DNA of 64,000 nt from Micractinium sp. NFX-FRZ (lineage: Eukaryota; Chlorophyta; Trebouxiophyceae; Chlorellales; Chlorellaceae). The notes beneath the pieces were generated by a model that was not told the origin of the DNA, ran no database searches, and was given only the letters and a program-made list of their open reading frames with translations. Where the stretch lies: NCBI GenBank assembly GCA_029339195.1, contig JAPTJF010000229.1, positions 1-64,000 of the forward strand, in the 5' to 3' direction. Position 1 is the first letter of the stretch, and each line of letters opens with the position of its first letter. Shown one piece after another: positions 1 to 10,800 of the stretch. Position numbers and translations under genes: made by a program.

Positions 1-2746
1 GCCGGCGGCAGGCGCGCGCCGCACCGGCGGCTGCGGCGGAGGCGCGGCGGGCCGCGGCGAGGCCTGCGGGTGGGCGGGCGGTGGGGAGGCGGGGGGCAGG
101 GTTGGAGTACTGCAGCAGCAAGGGGGCTGGAAAACGCAAGACAAAGGGACTGGGAGAGCTTGCTGGCGCTGACAGTGACAGCTGCCATCCTGGCTATGCC
201 AGGAGCAAGTCTGGCTACCCCTCCCAGCCAACCCGCCCACCCACCACCCACCCACCCACCGCCACCTGTTGAAGCGCCTCTGCCCTCCGTTGCAACTTGA
301 CAAAGCCGGCATCCACCGTCCAGTTCTGCCGTCCCGCCACTCAACAACCCGACACGCACCGCACAGTTCTGCCGTCCCACCCCACTTTGCCCGCCCTGCA
401 CTAGCCCCGACCTGTAGTACATGCCTCTGCCCCCTATCCCACTCCAGCAACCCACCGTCCACTCTACTCGCCCCGCCCTGGCCCTGCCCCCCGGCACTTA
501 CCCCCACCTGGATGGAGTACTTTTGCCTCAGCAGGTCCAGGAAGCGCAGCTTGTCGGTGCGGGCGTGCTCCAAAAGGAACTCGTCCTGAGAGCAAGACAC
601 ACGGCGAAAGAGAGCAGGCAGGTGGGTGGGGTAGGGGACGGCTGGTGAAAGAGAGCAGGTGGGTGGGTAGGATAGGGGGCGGCAGTTGGCTGGCAAGGGG
701 CAGGAAGGACAGCATGTGCTCCACCAGGGACTCGTCCTGCAGGAAGAAACATGGTGACATAGCAGGGCGGGAAGGGCAGATGGTTGGGAGGGGGGCAGGA
801 CAGCGGGTGCTCCACCAGGAGCGCGTCCTGCAGGCGCACGTGGCATGGCGGAGCAGGAGCAAAGGGCACAAAGTGTGGCGGCAGGCAGATGGGCAGCAAG
901 ACGGACAGCAGAAAGCTAGCTCAGCCAGGGTTCGTCCTGTAGCAAGGAAGATGGCGAGGGAGCGGCAAGAAACATGGTGTGAGAGCAGGGAAGCAGGGGA
1001 AGGGCGGATGGTTTGGGGAAGGAGCAGGAACGGCGGCGTGCACAGTCGGGCGTGACTCGCCCGCCCTGAAGAGGCAGGGGCGGGGGTGAGCTGCAGGTGG
1101 GAAGGGACGATGTAGTTGTGAGGGACACAGCTTGTCAGGAGGGTGCGTGCTCAGCCGGGATTGTTGACATCAAGATCATGCAGGGGGCAGGTGGGGACTG
1201 CGGGACAGAGATTGATTGCCAAGGGAGGGGATAGGCAGGGAGGGGTCGGGTGCTCAGCCGTGAAATTGTCCAGAAAGGTGAAGGGGGCAGGGGGCACGGT
1301 GGGGGGGGGAAGGGCCAAAGAGATGAGGCGGGTGATAAACACACGCTCACACCTGCATACCCCCATACCCACCCACGTACCTGATCACCCTCCTTATTGC
1401 AGCAGGAGAGCTAAGAGCCGACCATCTCGAAACACATACGAGTACTCACCACCCACCCACATGCGCCGCGCCAGCCACCCCCACCCACCCCGACAACATA
1501 CCTGCGCGTACTCCTCCTTGGGAAAGTTGAGCTCGGCGACGTCCCCCCGCAGCTTGAGCGCGGCCCGGTCGTAGCACCGCGCCGCGTCCTCCGCCGTCTC
1601 GTAAGACCCCTGCAGGGGTGAGGAGGGGTGAGCATGGGACGGTATGGAAACCCTTACTGCAGGGGGGCGAGGGGGGAAGAGCAGGAAAGAGGTTCCCACA
1701 GCACCGCCCCCGGTCCCAGCCACCTTTGAGAGCCCAGCATGTGGGTGTGGACGGGCAGTGGGCAGAGAGCCGGGGCAGAGGGGGGACGGGCACGGGCGTA
1801 AGCTGAGGCGGGCATCGGCGAAGAAGAAGGAATGGAGAGAAAAAAGGCAGGAGGAGCCGGGTAAAGGGGGTGGGGCAGATTGGCAGCGCTGCCGGGCGAG
1901 CGGGCAGGCGGGTGGGCCAGGCGTGGTAGAAACAGGACAGCGCCTTTTCGGCCCGGCCAGGCGCGTGTTTTGCCTATCCCATCTGGCTCGTTGCCAACCA
2001 GAACCACAGATCCATCCCAGCTGGCGGCTCGGCTCACCAGGTGGCGCTGGAAGCCTTTGGCCTTTTGACTTCCCTGGATCCTGCGCAGGGGGAGAGGGGG
2101 AGGCAGCAGGGGGCAGAGGGCGTGGATGGGAGGGCAATACAGGTTGCTGCGCCGGCGTGGGTTGTTGCCCTGGCATTTGCAGCAGAGGAAGGCCAGCGGC
2201 CACCCCTCCCTGCTCTCCCCCTGCTCCTACCCAGCGTATTGCCAACCGGCCCAGACCCAGGGGGAGCAAGTTTGAAGCCCTGCATTTGGGTCGGGACACC
2301 CGGGGCGCATGCACATGTGCCAAGCAGGCGCCTGCTCCATGTGAGTATTACAGTAAGGTACAGTAAGGTATTACTAACTACTCACCAAATGTGGGCCTCC
2401 CAGTTGCCTGTCCGCTTGTACTGCGTCACACCCACCTGCGAGCAACAGTGGCAGCAGCAGCAGCAGATGGGCAGGCACACGGGAGTTGCGATTGTGGCAG
2501 GGGGCAAGAGGGGTCCATCACCACCACCAGCAGTATGGAACACAGCCCCTGGGTAAGCCCCCACTCCTGCCAACACAAGCATTGCACCAGCCACAGAATA
2601 CGCTGCGGCCCGCTCACAAAAGGGGAGGTCTTGCTCTTGGGTCCGCTGCGCTTCTTCCCTCCCCGGGCCCCTGCGGGCGGCTGCGCCGGCGGCCGCGGAG
2701 TGGGCGCGCCCGCCGGTCGCGCCGGCGACCGCTGGGTGTCAGTCAT
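1..2746 (-). CDS. AP2/ERF-domain transcription factor (3' end beyond window)
   Basis: This is a DNA-binding transcription factor expected in the nucleus. Six exons are modelled: 2618-2746, 2386-2435, 2038-2080, 1502-1609, 502-585 and 1-63. All have GT-AG sites and agree in phase, giving 159 residues before the window ends. Start ATG 2746 opens a short Pro/Arg/Lys-rich leader. One AP2 domain (about residues 42-107) is assembled from four exons: SPFVGVTQYKRTGNWEAHIW, then a loop, then GSYETAEDAARCYDRAALKL and RGDVAELNFPKE. The WEAHIW and AARxYDxAA motifs are diagnostic. The usual YRGV strand reads FVGV here. Residues 111-138 (DEFLLEHARTDKLRFLDLLR) are a helical segment after the domain. The 916-base intron at 586-1501 holds several decayed copies of the start of that exon. 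Exons 5 and 6 are less certain than the AP2 core. Confidence 0.8.
586..1280 (-). repeat. Decayed copies of an AP2-gene exon start inside its own intron
   Basis: On the minus strand, the start of exon 5 (CAG|GACGAG..., DEFLLEHA, at about 561-588) recurs in the upstream intron. Copies lie near 711-741 (DESLVEHM), 803-833 (DALLVEHP), 915-942 (DEPWLS then stop), 1143-1172 (NNPG then stop) and 1247-1275 (LDNFTAEHP). Similarity falls with distance from the real exon. The first three copies keep an AG acceptor-like end (CTGCAG or CTACAG). Flanking G-rich intron sequence is repeated as well, for example near 770-800 and 1000-1033. Confidence 0.75.
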
Positions 2747-3675
2747 GCACGCCCCAGCTGCAGCTCTGGCGGCCTGCACTGTCAGCAGGAGCAGAGCGCC
2801 ACGATCATGCGTGCGCACGCTGCACCTCCACCGCGTCAGGAAGGTGGGGAGCAGGGGAGCAGGCCCGGCGTTCAGGGAGCACACGTGCAGACTGACGGTC
2901 TGCCAGACCAGCAGCGTGCGTGCTGCTTTCGGGGCGAGCAGTCCTGCGTTCCAGAGCTGCTCGCGGCTCACCCTGCACACGCGTCCTTGCGTGCTCTGTG
3001 CTGCTGTGTGCCGAGTGATGACAGAGTAGGAGTTCTGGGAGAGAAGGGAAACGAGGGACGGGCCGCTCCCCCAGGCGCTCATGCATCCACTTTCCACCTT
3101 GCCGAGCGCAGTCTCTCGGACTGGCCCCCTGACTGCCGCTTCAAACCTGCGAACAGAGCCCCCTCTGCACTATCGCTTGGCAGACCAGCACGCACTGTGT
3201 CCGTGCCAGCAGCCCTCGGCAAAGCTTTGAAAGGCAATGGCTCGGCAGCCCTCGCTCTCAGGCGTAGCCCTGCAGTTGGGAGGCCAGGAGGCACAGCCAG
3301 AGGCACTGCACGGCCCGCTCAACATGAGCCCTGGTGGCGAGCGCTTTAAACAGCAACCGTCCAGCAGCGACTGCAGCAGCATCTGCAGCAGCCGCAGGTG
3401 AGGTAGACGAGAGACGCCGCCATGTGTGTGTCCTGGACTGTCCCTAAATTCTGCCACACACCTCGCCGCCGCTACCTGGCATTGCCTTGCGCCGCCGCCG
3501 CCGCCGCCACCGGCCATGCTGTTGCTGTTTCCACTTTGGCTTTTTAAGCCTGCTGTGCTTACAAGCAGACACGACTGTGAGCCTTGGCCTCCCTTGCCTG
3601 CCTGACTGACATGGGTTCCATTATGTGTCTAAGACTTTCTATCGTCCCCTCTGCTGCAGCCTCAGCCTCAGCCAG
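2747..3675. other. Intergenic region between divergent AP2 and ankyrin genes
   Basis: This stretch separates the minus-strand AP2 start from the plus-strand ankyrin start, so it should hold both promoters and 5' UTRs. The open frames in it lack domains, and their splice-site pattern does not resemble the neighbouring genes. A GCC run lies near 3490-3512. I see no clear TATA element. Confidence 0.4.
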
Positions 3676-4419
3676 ATGAGCAGCCTGGGAGAGGCAGTGC
3701 GCCGTGGCGACGCAGCAACAGTGCCGGCCCACCTGGCCGCCGGTGCGGACCCAAACAGCACCGTGCCGTGCTGCCTCAGCGACGGGATCCCCGGGTGGAG
3801 CGCGCTGCACGAGGCCTCGGCACAAGGGCATGCCCGGGTGGTGAAGCTTCTGCTGGAGGCGGGGGCAGACCCCTCAGCTGCAGACAACCTGTACAGCTCC
3901 CTGCCGCTGAGCCGCGCCATCTACCCTGGGCACCTGCCCGTGGTGCGGCTGCTGGTGCAGGCGGCAACGCCTGAGTCCATGCAGCACCGGAATGAGGGCG
4001 GGTGGACGCCGCTGGACGTTGCGCTGCAGAACAAGCGGTTTGACGAGGCCCGCTGCCTGCTGGAGGAGGGCCCGCTGCAGCCGCTGCCAGGGCTGCTCAC
4101 GCAGCTGCGCAAGGCGCGGCTGCGGACAGAGGGGGAGCGCGTGCCGCCGCTGTATGCACCCGTGGTGGCCCGCCAAGCGCTCACGCCTGCCCAGTGGAAC
4201 CGGCTGCCCACCCCCTGCCCCGGCCTGGGCGCCGCGCTGCCCGTGGTGCTTGCCCGCTCCGCCTCTGAAGCTGCACGCCTGGTGCGGCACCTGCCCCCCG
4301 CCGAACGCGAGCGCCTGTGCGCTGCAGCCCTGAGCTTGCAGTGCATGCGGCAGCGGCGGCGGCGGGTGGCGCTGCCGCCTGAGCTGGTTGGGCGTCTGGC
4401 GGCGGAGGCGCTAGCCTGA
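3676..4419 (+). CDS. Small ankyrin-repeat protein
   Basis: This is a single-exon reading frame of 247 residues from ATG 3676 (MSSLGEAVRRGD). An in-frame ATG at 3625 would add 17 residues, but a polypyrimidine-CTGCAG acceptor-like site just before 3660 makes the later start or an upstream non-coding exon more likely. About three ankyrin repeats cover residues 1-130, with the consensus pieces GWSALHEASAQGHARVVKLL, LEAGADP and GWTPLDVALQNKRFDEARCLL. The C-terminal half has no recognised domain and ends in a short helical piece (ALPPELVGRLAAEALA). This resembles the LPGEVLLHILRLAAEP end of the ankyrin-type protein at 28801-31267, so the two may belong to one algal family. Ankyrin repeats bind other proteins; the partner is unknown. 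Confidence 0.75.
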   Translation: MSSLGEAVRRGDAATVPAHLAAGADPNSTVPCCLSDGIPGWSALHEASAQGHARVVKLLLEAGADPSAADNLYSSLPLSRAIYPGHLPVVRLLVQAATPESMQHRNEGGWTPLDVALQNKRFDEARCLLEEGPLQPLPGLLTQLRKARLRTEGERVPPLYAPVVARQALTPAQWNRLPTPCPGLGAALPVVLARSASEAARLVRHLPPAERERLCAAALSLQCMRQRRRRVALPPELVGRLAAEALA

Positions 4420-4927
4420 CTCTCATTCTGATGCACCTGCCTGCAGCCAGCTGTCTGCATCGCAAAAATCAAGTCCACCACCATGCCAGGCCGGCACCCA
4501 CATGCCTGGCCATCTGCTTCCCTTGTGCCGTGCTCTACTGGCCGCAATCGTGCTTCTCTATCCCATCAATGTCACCCATCTCGGCCTCCGAATATCGTGA
4601 TCTCCCCTGCAAACCCTTTCCCTTGCATGGCCTTCTGCTCTTCGCTGCCCTCTCTCCACACCCGCTCTGCTGCCGGCACAGCCCTCTCACCTCCTACGTC
4701 CCCATCCCTTGCGCGCTCGCCACCTCTCTGCATTCATCCACCCTGCTCCTGCCAAACATCAACGTGTCCAAACTTGCAATGTCGTATTGAAAGCAACACT
4801 GGAGCACTAGGCAGACGCAGAGCACACCAGGCGCACACAAACCTAAAAACCTCAAGACAGGCTAGCCTAACCACAGCGTCTCTCAGCGCGTCCTAGCTGG
4901 CCCACACGCCGCCTGGCGTCAGCTGGC
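4420..4927. other. 3' intergenic region between convergent genes
   Basis: This holds the 3' ends of the plus-strand ankyrin gene and the minus-strand elongin-A gene. It is less GC-rich than the coding DNA and contains no convincing reading frame. Confidence 0.4.
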
Positions 4928-5400
4928 TCACAGCCCATCAAACATATCAACTTCTTCAAGCAGCGCTGCCGAAGGAGAGATGTGTGTGCTACGCGGCTTC
5001 TGCCCCTGCTGCTGCCCCTGCTGCTTCTGGCGCTTGTGTGCTGGCGCCTGCGCCCCGCCAATGCCGCCTCCACTCCCAGTTGTGCGCTTGAGGCCCGCCG
5101 GCGGCAGCTGCTGCAGCTTGTGCTCCTTCTGCTGCTGCTGCTGCGGCGGCTGTTGCTGCTGCTGCTGCGGCTGCTCTGCCTCAGCAAACGCCTCAGCAAA
5201 AATGTCGGACTCCTCCAGAGCCAGCAGAGGAGCGGACACCTGGCGGCGCTGAGCTGGCACGGCTGCAGGCTGGCGCCGCTCGGGCGGGGGCGTGGAGGCT
5301 GAAGTTGACCCTGCACGGCCTGCTTGCTGCCCCTGTTTCTGCTGCTGTGCCTGCTGCCGCTGCTGCGCCTGCTGCCTCTGCTGTGCCTGCTGCTGCTGCC

Positions 5401-5438
<38 letters not shown>

Positions 5439-6983
5439 GCCTGCTGTGCCTGCTGGAGCTGCTGCTTGGCGCGTGCTGCCGCCGACAGCTGCACAGGCGG
5501 CGACGGCGAGGGCTGGCGGGAGGGTGCCTGCTTCACAATCATGTGCTGCTTGGGGATGAACAGCGAGTCATCGCTGACGGCTGGGCGGGCCTGCTTGGGC
5601 GGCAGCCTGCTGCCCAGCGCCGCCGGCTGCGGCTGCTTCTGCTGCTGCTGCTGGTAGCGGGCCTGGAGAGGCGTGGGCAGCGCGCCACTGCTGTTGATGC
5701 TGGCAGCTGCGGGGGACAAAGTGCGGGGGCTGCTCAGCGGCACCGGCCTGCCGCCTGCCGCTGGCATGGGCGACAGCCGCGGCGGCGGCGCGGCAGGCTG
5801 CGGCACCGCGCCATAAGGCTGCCGAATGCCGCCGCCGCTGGCTGCCTTCCATGCCCCACCTGCTGCTGCGCCCGGCCGCACCGCTGGGCGGATGATGGTC
5901 CGCTGCCCCGCCTGCTGCTGCGACGCACCACCCCGGCTGCCCACAAAGCTGCTGCTGCCGCCACCGCCAGCACCCTTGCCAATCCCCAGCTTTTTCAGAA
6001 GCCGGTCCTTGGTGGACGCCTGGCCTGGGGACTGAAAGAACTGGCGGTGCCCGTTGCCACCGCTGCCGCCGCTGGCGCCGCTGCTGCGCTGGCGCCGCTT
6101 GTGGGCCATTGGCTCAACCACCATGACGTGCCGCGCCTGCTTTGCCTGCTCCTCCTGCTCACGCAGCGCGCGCAGGCGGGCGCCGCTCTCCACCTTCTTG
6201 CGCTCCAGCTCTGCCTGGCGCTGCTCAAACAAGGCCCTGCAGGGGGAGGCGTATCGGAGGGTCATGTGTTTGAAATCTGCAGCATGTCGGCAGCGCGGCC
6301 ACAAAGTGTGCCCCCCAGGCTGCCGCATCGTTGGTGCATCTACCCAGAAGTGCCTCCATGGCACCGGCCAGGCTGGTGCAGAGATTTCAAGTCCTGCCCG
6401 TCAGCCTGAGCGCCCATCGCAGGCCGACACAGCACGAGTGAGCTCACCACACGCGCGACCCTCCCCCAGGCCCCCTCTCCTGCTTGCCTGTAGTCTGCGG
6501 GCCGCACGCCCGGGACAAACGCGACGTCCGCCGCCGCCGGCAGCTGCGGCAGTCGCTCGCCCGGCGCTGGCTCGCCGAACCGCTCCACCACCAGGTGCCG
6601 CCAGTAGGGCCACAGCCAGGGGCTCAGCTCCCGCCCGGAGCCCTCCCGAGTGCCATCCTCAATTTCGGCAAGCTCCTCGGCGGTGCAGTGGGATAGCACG
6701 CCATCCAACAGATCCACCGGCAGAGCACCCACGTCCCCCAAGTGATGCTTGTACTTGATGAGCGTGTTCAGCTGCGCTCGTGGGTGCGGGGCGGGTGGGT
6801 GGGGCAAGGCAAGCAGAGGCAGCGGCGGGGCGGCGGGCGACGAGGGAAGAGCAGGCGAAGGCGGCAGGTGAGCGACAGATACACACAGCAGCGACGTCCT
6901 AGCAGCGCAGCGCCAGATCCATAAGACAGTCAGTAAGGTGTGGTGAGCATGCTCACCGTCAGCTGCTGCAGCGTGGGGAACAT
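4928..6983 (-). CDS. Elongin-A-like protein with Gln-rich tail
   Basis: Elongin A is a subunit of the elongin (SIII) transcription-elongation factor and, in animals, a substrate receptor for a cullin ubiquitin ligase. Exons are 6957-6983, 6488-6771 and 4928-6236, 539 residues in all. The first exon encodes only MFPTLQQLT. The elongin-A domain follows: LNTLIKYKHHLGDVGALP, VDLLDGVLSHCTAEELAEIE, then LWPYWRHLVVERFG, and ADYRALFEQRQAELERKK across the second intron. That intron has a GC donor (CAG|GCAAGC at 6487). The remaining ~350 residues are low complexity, rich in Gln, Ala, Pro and Gly, with a pure Gln run, and end in an acidic LLEEVDMFDGL tail. No animal-type TFIIS N-terminal domain is present. 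The start could lie further upstream if a 5' exon was missed. Confidence 0.8.
5402..5437. repeat. CTG/CAG trinucleotide run (poly-Gln in elongin-A-like gene)
   Basis: This is an almost pure (CTG)n run on the plus strand, read as CAG codons on the minus strand, in the middle of the disordered tail. Interrupted CTG-rich DNA extends on both sides. Confidence 0.85.
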
Positions 6984-7893
6984 GCTGGTCCGGCCAATGG
7001 GCAGGAGGCGGGACGGCAGTGGCGGCGGGCTGGGCGGTGTGTGAGGTCCAGGGGGCTGTGAGCGCCCCAGGCCGCTGCCTCGGTTTGTGTGCGGTTTGCT
7101 GGTTTTCAAGGATGCCAGCGCCGCGTTCTGTGCTCTTTGGGCAGAGCGGGTCGCAGCCGCGCTCAGGAGAGGCTTCGAGGCACGGCCCTGCGCGTTGGAA
7201 TGAGGGGCTCGCGTTGCGGAGCGAGCGTGCGATTCGGGGGAGACAGCGCTGGGCGAAGGCCGGGGAAGCAGGAGCACACCTTCTCAGCAGCAGGCACGCC
7301 GCGGCGCAATGGCAGGCTGCACCTGCCTTGCATGTGGCCTCAGAGGTTCCGGCTGCGGCCCCTGCACCCAAATAATGTCTATCATCCCACAGATGACATG
7401 CCATGATTGCAAAACACCGCTGCAGCAGCCAGTCAGTGCAACAGGTAGGGGTGGACGTCGGTTGGGGCGTGCAGCAGTGGAAGGCAGGCCAAGGGCAAAG
7501 CGGGCAAAAGAATCGAGTTGAATCAATCGTTGATGGGTTTGGAGCAATGCAGTGAAGTTTAAAAGGAGGGGGTGCTGGGGAAAAGCAAGCAAGGGGGTAG
7601 GCCAGGGGGGCATGGGGGGGAGGAGCCGGGAAAAGCATGCAGGGAAAAGGACGAAGCTTGGCGCCGCGGCCCAAAGGCGCGCGGGCGGGCAGGGGAAAAG
7701 CATGTGCATTGCTGTTCATCTACAACTCGTGGCATCGAAGGCACTGCCCCGGGTTGGTGATGCACAGAGCAGGCCTCAGTGGGCGGCGCTCAGCAGGCCT
7801 CTCGTAGTGTTGCGCAGTTGGCGCTCCTAAACACGCCGCTCTGTGCAATCCAATCCACACAGTGGGTTGGGCTGCGCTCGGCGAGGTGGGTGC
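6984..7893. other. Region between P450 3' end and elongin-A start
   Basis: Both flanking genes are on the minus strand, so this should hold the P450 3' UTR and the elongin-A promoter and 5' UTR. A long open frame crosses it on the minus strand, but it has no domain and does not connect in phase to MFPTLQQLT. I found no TGTAA downstream of the P450. Confidence 0.35.
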
Positions 7894-10800
7894 TCACGAG
7901 ACGTACATCTTCATGCCGTTGACGGGCGCAATGGGGATGACGGTGGGGTGCGTCTGGCCGGCGCTCTTGGGGTCCACCGGGGTGAAGGTGAAGCGCTGCA
8001 GGGTGGAGGGGGGCAGCGACCAGGGCAGGGGGAACAAAAGGTCGAGGTGACGGACAGGCAGGCAGTGGGGGGGACGGAGGGAAAGGAGGGGAAGGCAGTG
8101 TCCAAAGGTGGGTCGGTGCGTGGGTGGGTGGGTGGCAGGAGCTGGGCGGCGGGTGGTCAGGCAGGCAGGAACGTCTCCACCGCAAACACCACCCTGCACT
8201 GCCTGCCCGCACCTTGCTGAGCGCCGCCAGCACCACGCGCGCCTCCAGCAGCGCAAAGTACTGGCCCAGGCAGTTGCGAGGGCCCTGGATGAAGGGCAGG
8301 AACTGCAGCCGGGAAGGGAGAGGGCAGGGTGGTGGGGGTGACGGGGCGCATGGTGGCAAACAATACGCAAAGCATCAGGGCCAAACCTCACCTCCCGGCA
8401 AGGCCCCCCTCCAGCCAAAGCAAACACTCCCCCAAACCTCCCAGGCTCTCGGCTTCTCACCATGTAGGGGCGGATGTCCTCTGGGAACTGGTCATACTCG
8501 CCCCCCGGCATGTACCGCTCCGGCCGGAACTCCTGCGGCTGCTGGTACTGCTGGTGGATGCCCTGGATGTGCACAATGAGCCAGGAGCCGCGAGGGATGG
8601 AGTGACCCAGCAGCTCGTCGTCCTGCCGGTGGGAAAGGGGGACCCAGAGCAAACAAGTAGGTTGTACGCGTAAGTGATGCACTCGAAACGAAACTAGAAA
8701 AGGGGTGGAGTGGGCCAGCAGCTCATTGTCCTGCCGGTGGGGGAACAGAGCAAGCAGTGGCCCGATGAGGTTGTGATATGATTGGAACAGGAACAGAGAA
8801 GGGAGGGAGGGAGGTCAGGCTGGGGAAATGGAGTGTGTGCAGCATGGACTGCCCCAGCAGCCCACCGCGGGCGGCACAGAGGAGTAACTGCGCAGTGCCT
8901 CCCCACCCCCTGCACCCCTCCACCCCACCCCACCCCACCCGCCATCCATCTCATCTCATTCGCACAGGAACTCACAGCGTTGAGGTTGCGGGTGACCACG
9001 GGCACCACGCTGTACTTGCGCAGCGCCTCCTTGAGCACCGACAGGCAGTAGTCCATGCCGTCAACCGCCTCGCGGCTGGGCACAGAGTCGCCGGCGCCCG
9101 CGAACACGCGCGCCGCCTCGGCGCGCACCTGCAGCAGGGTTGGGGTGGGAGGCGGGAGGGGAGGGGAGGGGAGGGGGACGGGGACGGTGAAGGGAGGGCA
9201 GGCGGGCGGGCAGCCCATCTGGTGCCAGGTGCGGGAGGCCTGCCTGTTGTGGCACCAGCCCCAGCCACGCCCAGCCCAGCAAGACACAGCCAGCCTGGTG
9301 CCCCGGCCACACAACGGCACCACACAACAGCTCCGAGCCTGGCCCGCCAGTAGCCCAGGTGCTGCCCGCGCACCTTGTCCAGGGCGGCAGCGTTGCGGGA
9401 GAGCTCGTAGAAGGACCAGCAGAGCATGGCGGAGGAGGTTTCGTGGCCCGCCAGCAGGAAGGTCTTCACCTCGTAGCACAGCTGCATCTCGCTGGCAGCC
9501 GTCCACTTCTCGCCGCTCTCCTGCAGGTCACATAAGGGGGTATGAGTGGAGGGGCGGGGTGGGGTGGCGTGGTTGAGGGAGAAGCACAGAGGCGCCTCAC
9601 TGGCGGCCGGCCACACCCCGCCGCCCTCGGAATGGAGTGGAGGGGCGGGGTGGGGTGGCGTGGTTGAAGAAGAAGCACAGCGGCGCCTCACTGGCAGCAG
9701 TCCGCTTCCTGCCGATTCCCCTGCCGTGGGAAATGCCCATCTGGTATCTGCCAGGGACTGCTTCCCGCTGCCCCCTGCCCAGCCGGGGGACAACGCTGTG
9801 CGAGTTGCGGAGAGTGGAGGCAGAGCATCCCATCCAAGGTCCAGTTGATAATGCTGGCGCACAGCCCACCCCACCTCTGCCGCCGTGAGCACGCGGTCCA
9901 GGATGTCGGGCTTGGCGGGGGGCTTGCCGCCGTTGGCGGCGCGGGCGGCGCGGCGTGCGCGGATGATGCTGATGATGTAGGCGTTGAGCTGCGGGGAGGC
10001 AGGGGAGAGAGAGAGGGGTGGTTTGCTTTCCGTTGGAGGCAGGCAGGGAGGGGAAGGAGGTGGCGGAAGGTGCTGGTGACACACGTATTGAGCTGCAAGC
10101 AGGCAGGCAGGTAGGCAGGCGGGAGTCGCCATGGTAGCGCCGGGTACCCTCTGCTGCAGCTCCTGTGTTTGTTGGTGTGGCTCTGCTGGCCCCTGCCTGC
10201 TCCCACCCTGCCCACCACTGCCTGCCCCACCCGCTCCTCTAGTTAAAAGACAGCTGCAATCTTGCTCCCCTCTTCACCCACCTGCTTCACACGCTGGCTG
10301 TACTTCCAGGCAGTGGTGGGGTAGAACTGGCGCCAGGGGGCCAGCACGCGCAGGTTGCTCTCCTCCATCACCTGCCACGGGGGCCAGGGAGGAGATGATA
10401 TGAGAAGAGAGGAAGGGGCACAGCCGAGCCCCAGGGGCAGCAAGGTGGGCAACCGCAGGAGAGGCACACGGCAGCGGCGGGGGAAACTCGGCACGCCGCC
10501 TGCAGCGCCGGCGCTGTGCCGGCAAGCGGGCGCCCTCCTGCACCCGAGGCAGCGTGCTCACCGTGCGCCCTGGCAGCCGCTCCCTGGCCGCACCCCTCGC
10601 ATCTGCCCACCCGGCACAGCTCGGCTCTTCGAAAGGTGCAACCTATGCAGCCTATACCCTACCCCAGCCCGCTCCATCCCGCCCTACAGCATCTTCCACT
10701 GGGGCACACCCACCGGCAGGTAGAGCCTGTGCAGCCTACCCTACTCAAGCCCGCTCCATCCCGCCTGAAGCATGTTCTAGCACATTCTGCAGGGCGCACC

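Noticed and set aside
1394..2323. Long continuous minus-strand frame across the AP2 region
   Set aside because: Only a 36-residue piece is real AP2 sequence. The rest is intron, as shown by the splice sites and by the remaining AP2 pieces lying in other frames.
5292..6409. Plus-strand Leu/Cys/Ala-rich frames opposite the elongin-A gene
   Set aside because: They are antisense reads of CAG/GCC-rich coding DNA; no domain and no splice logic.
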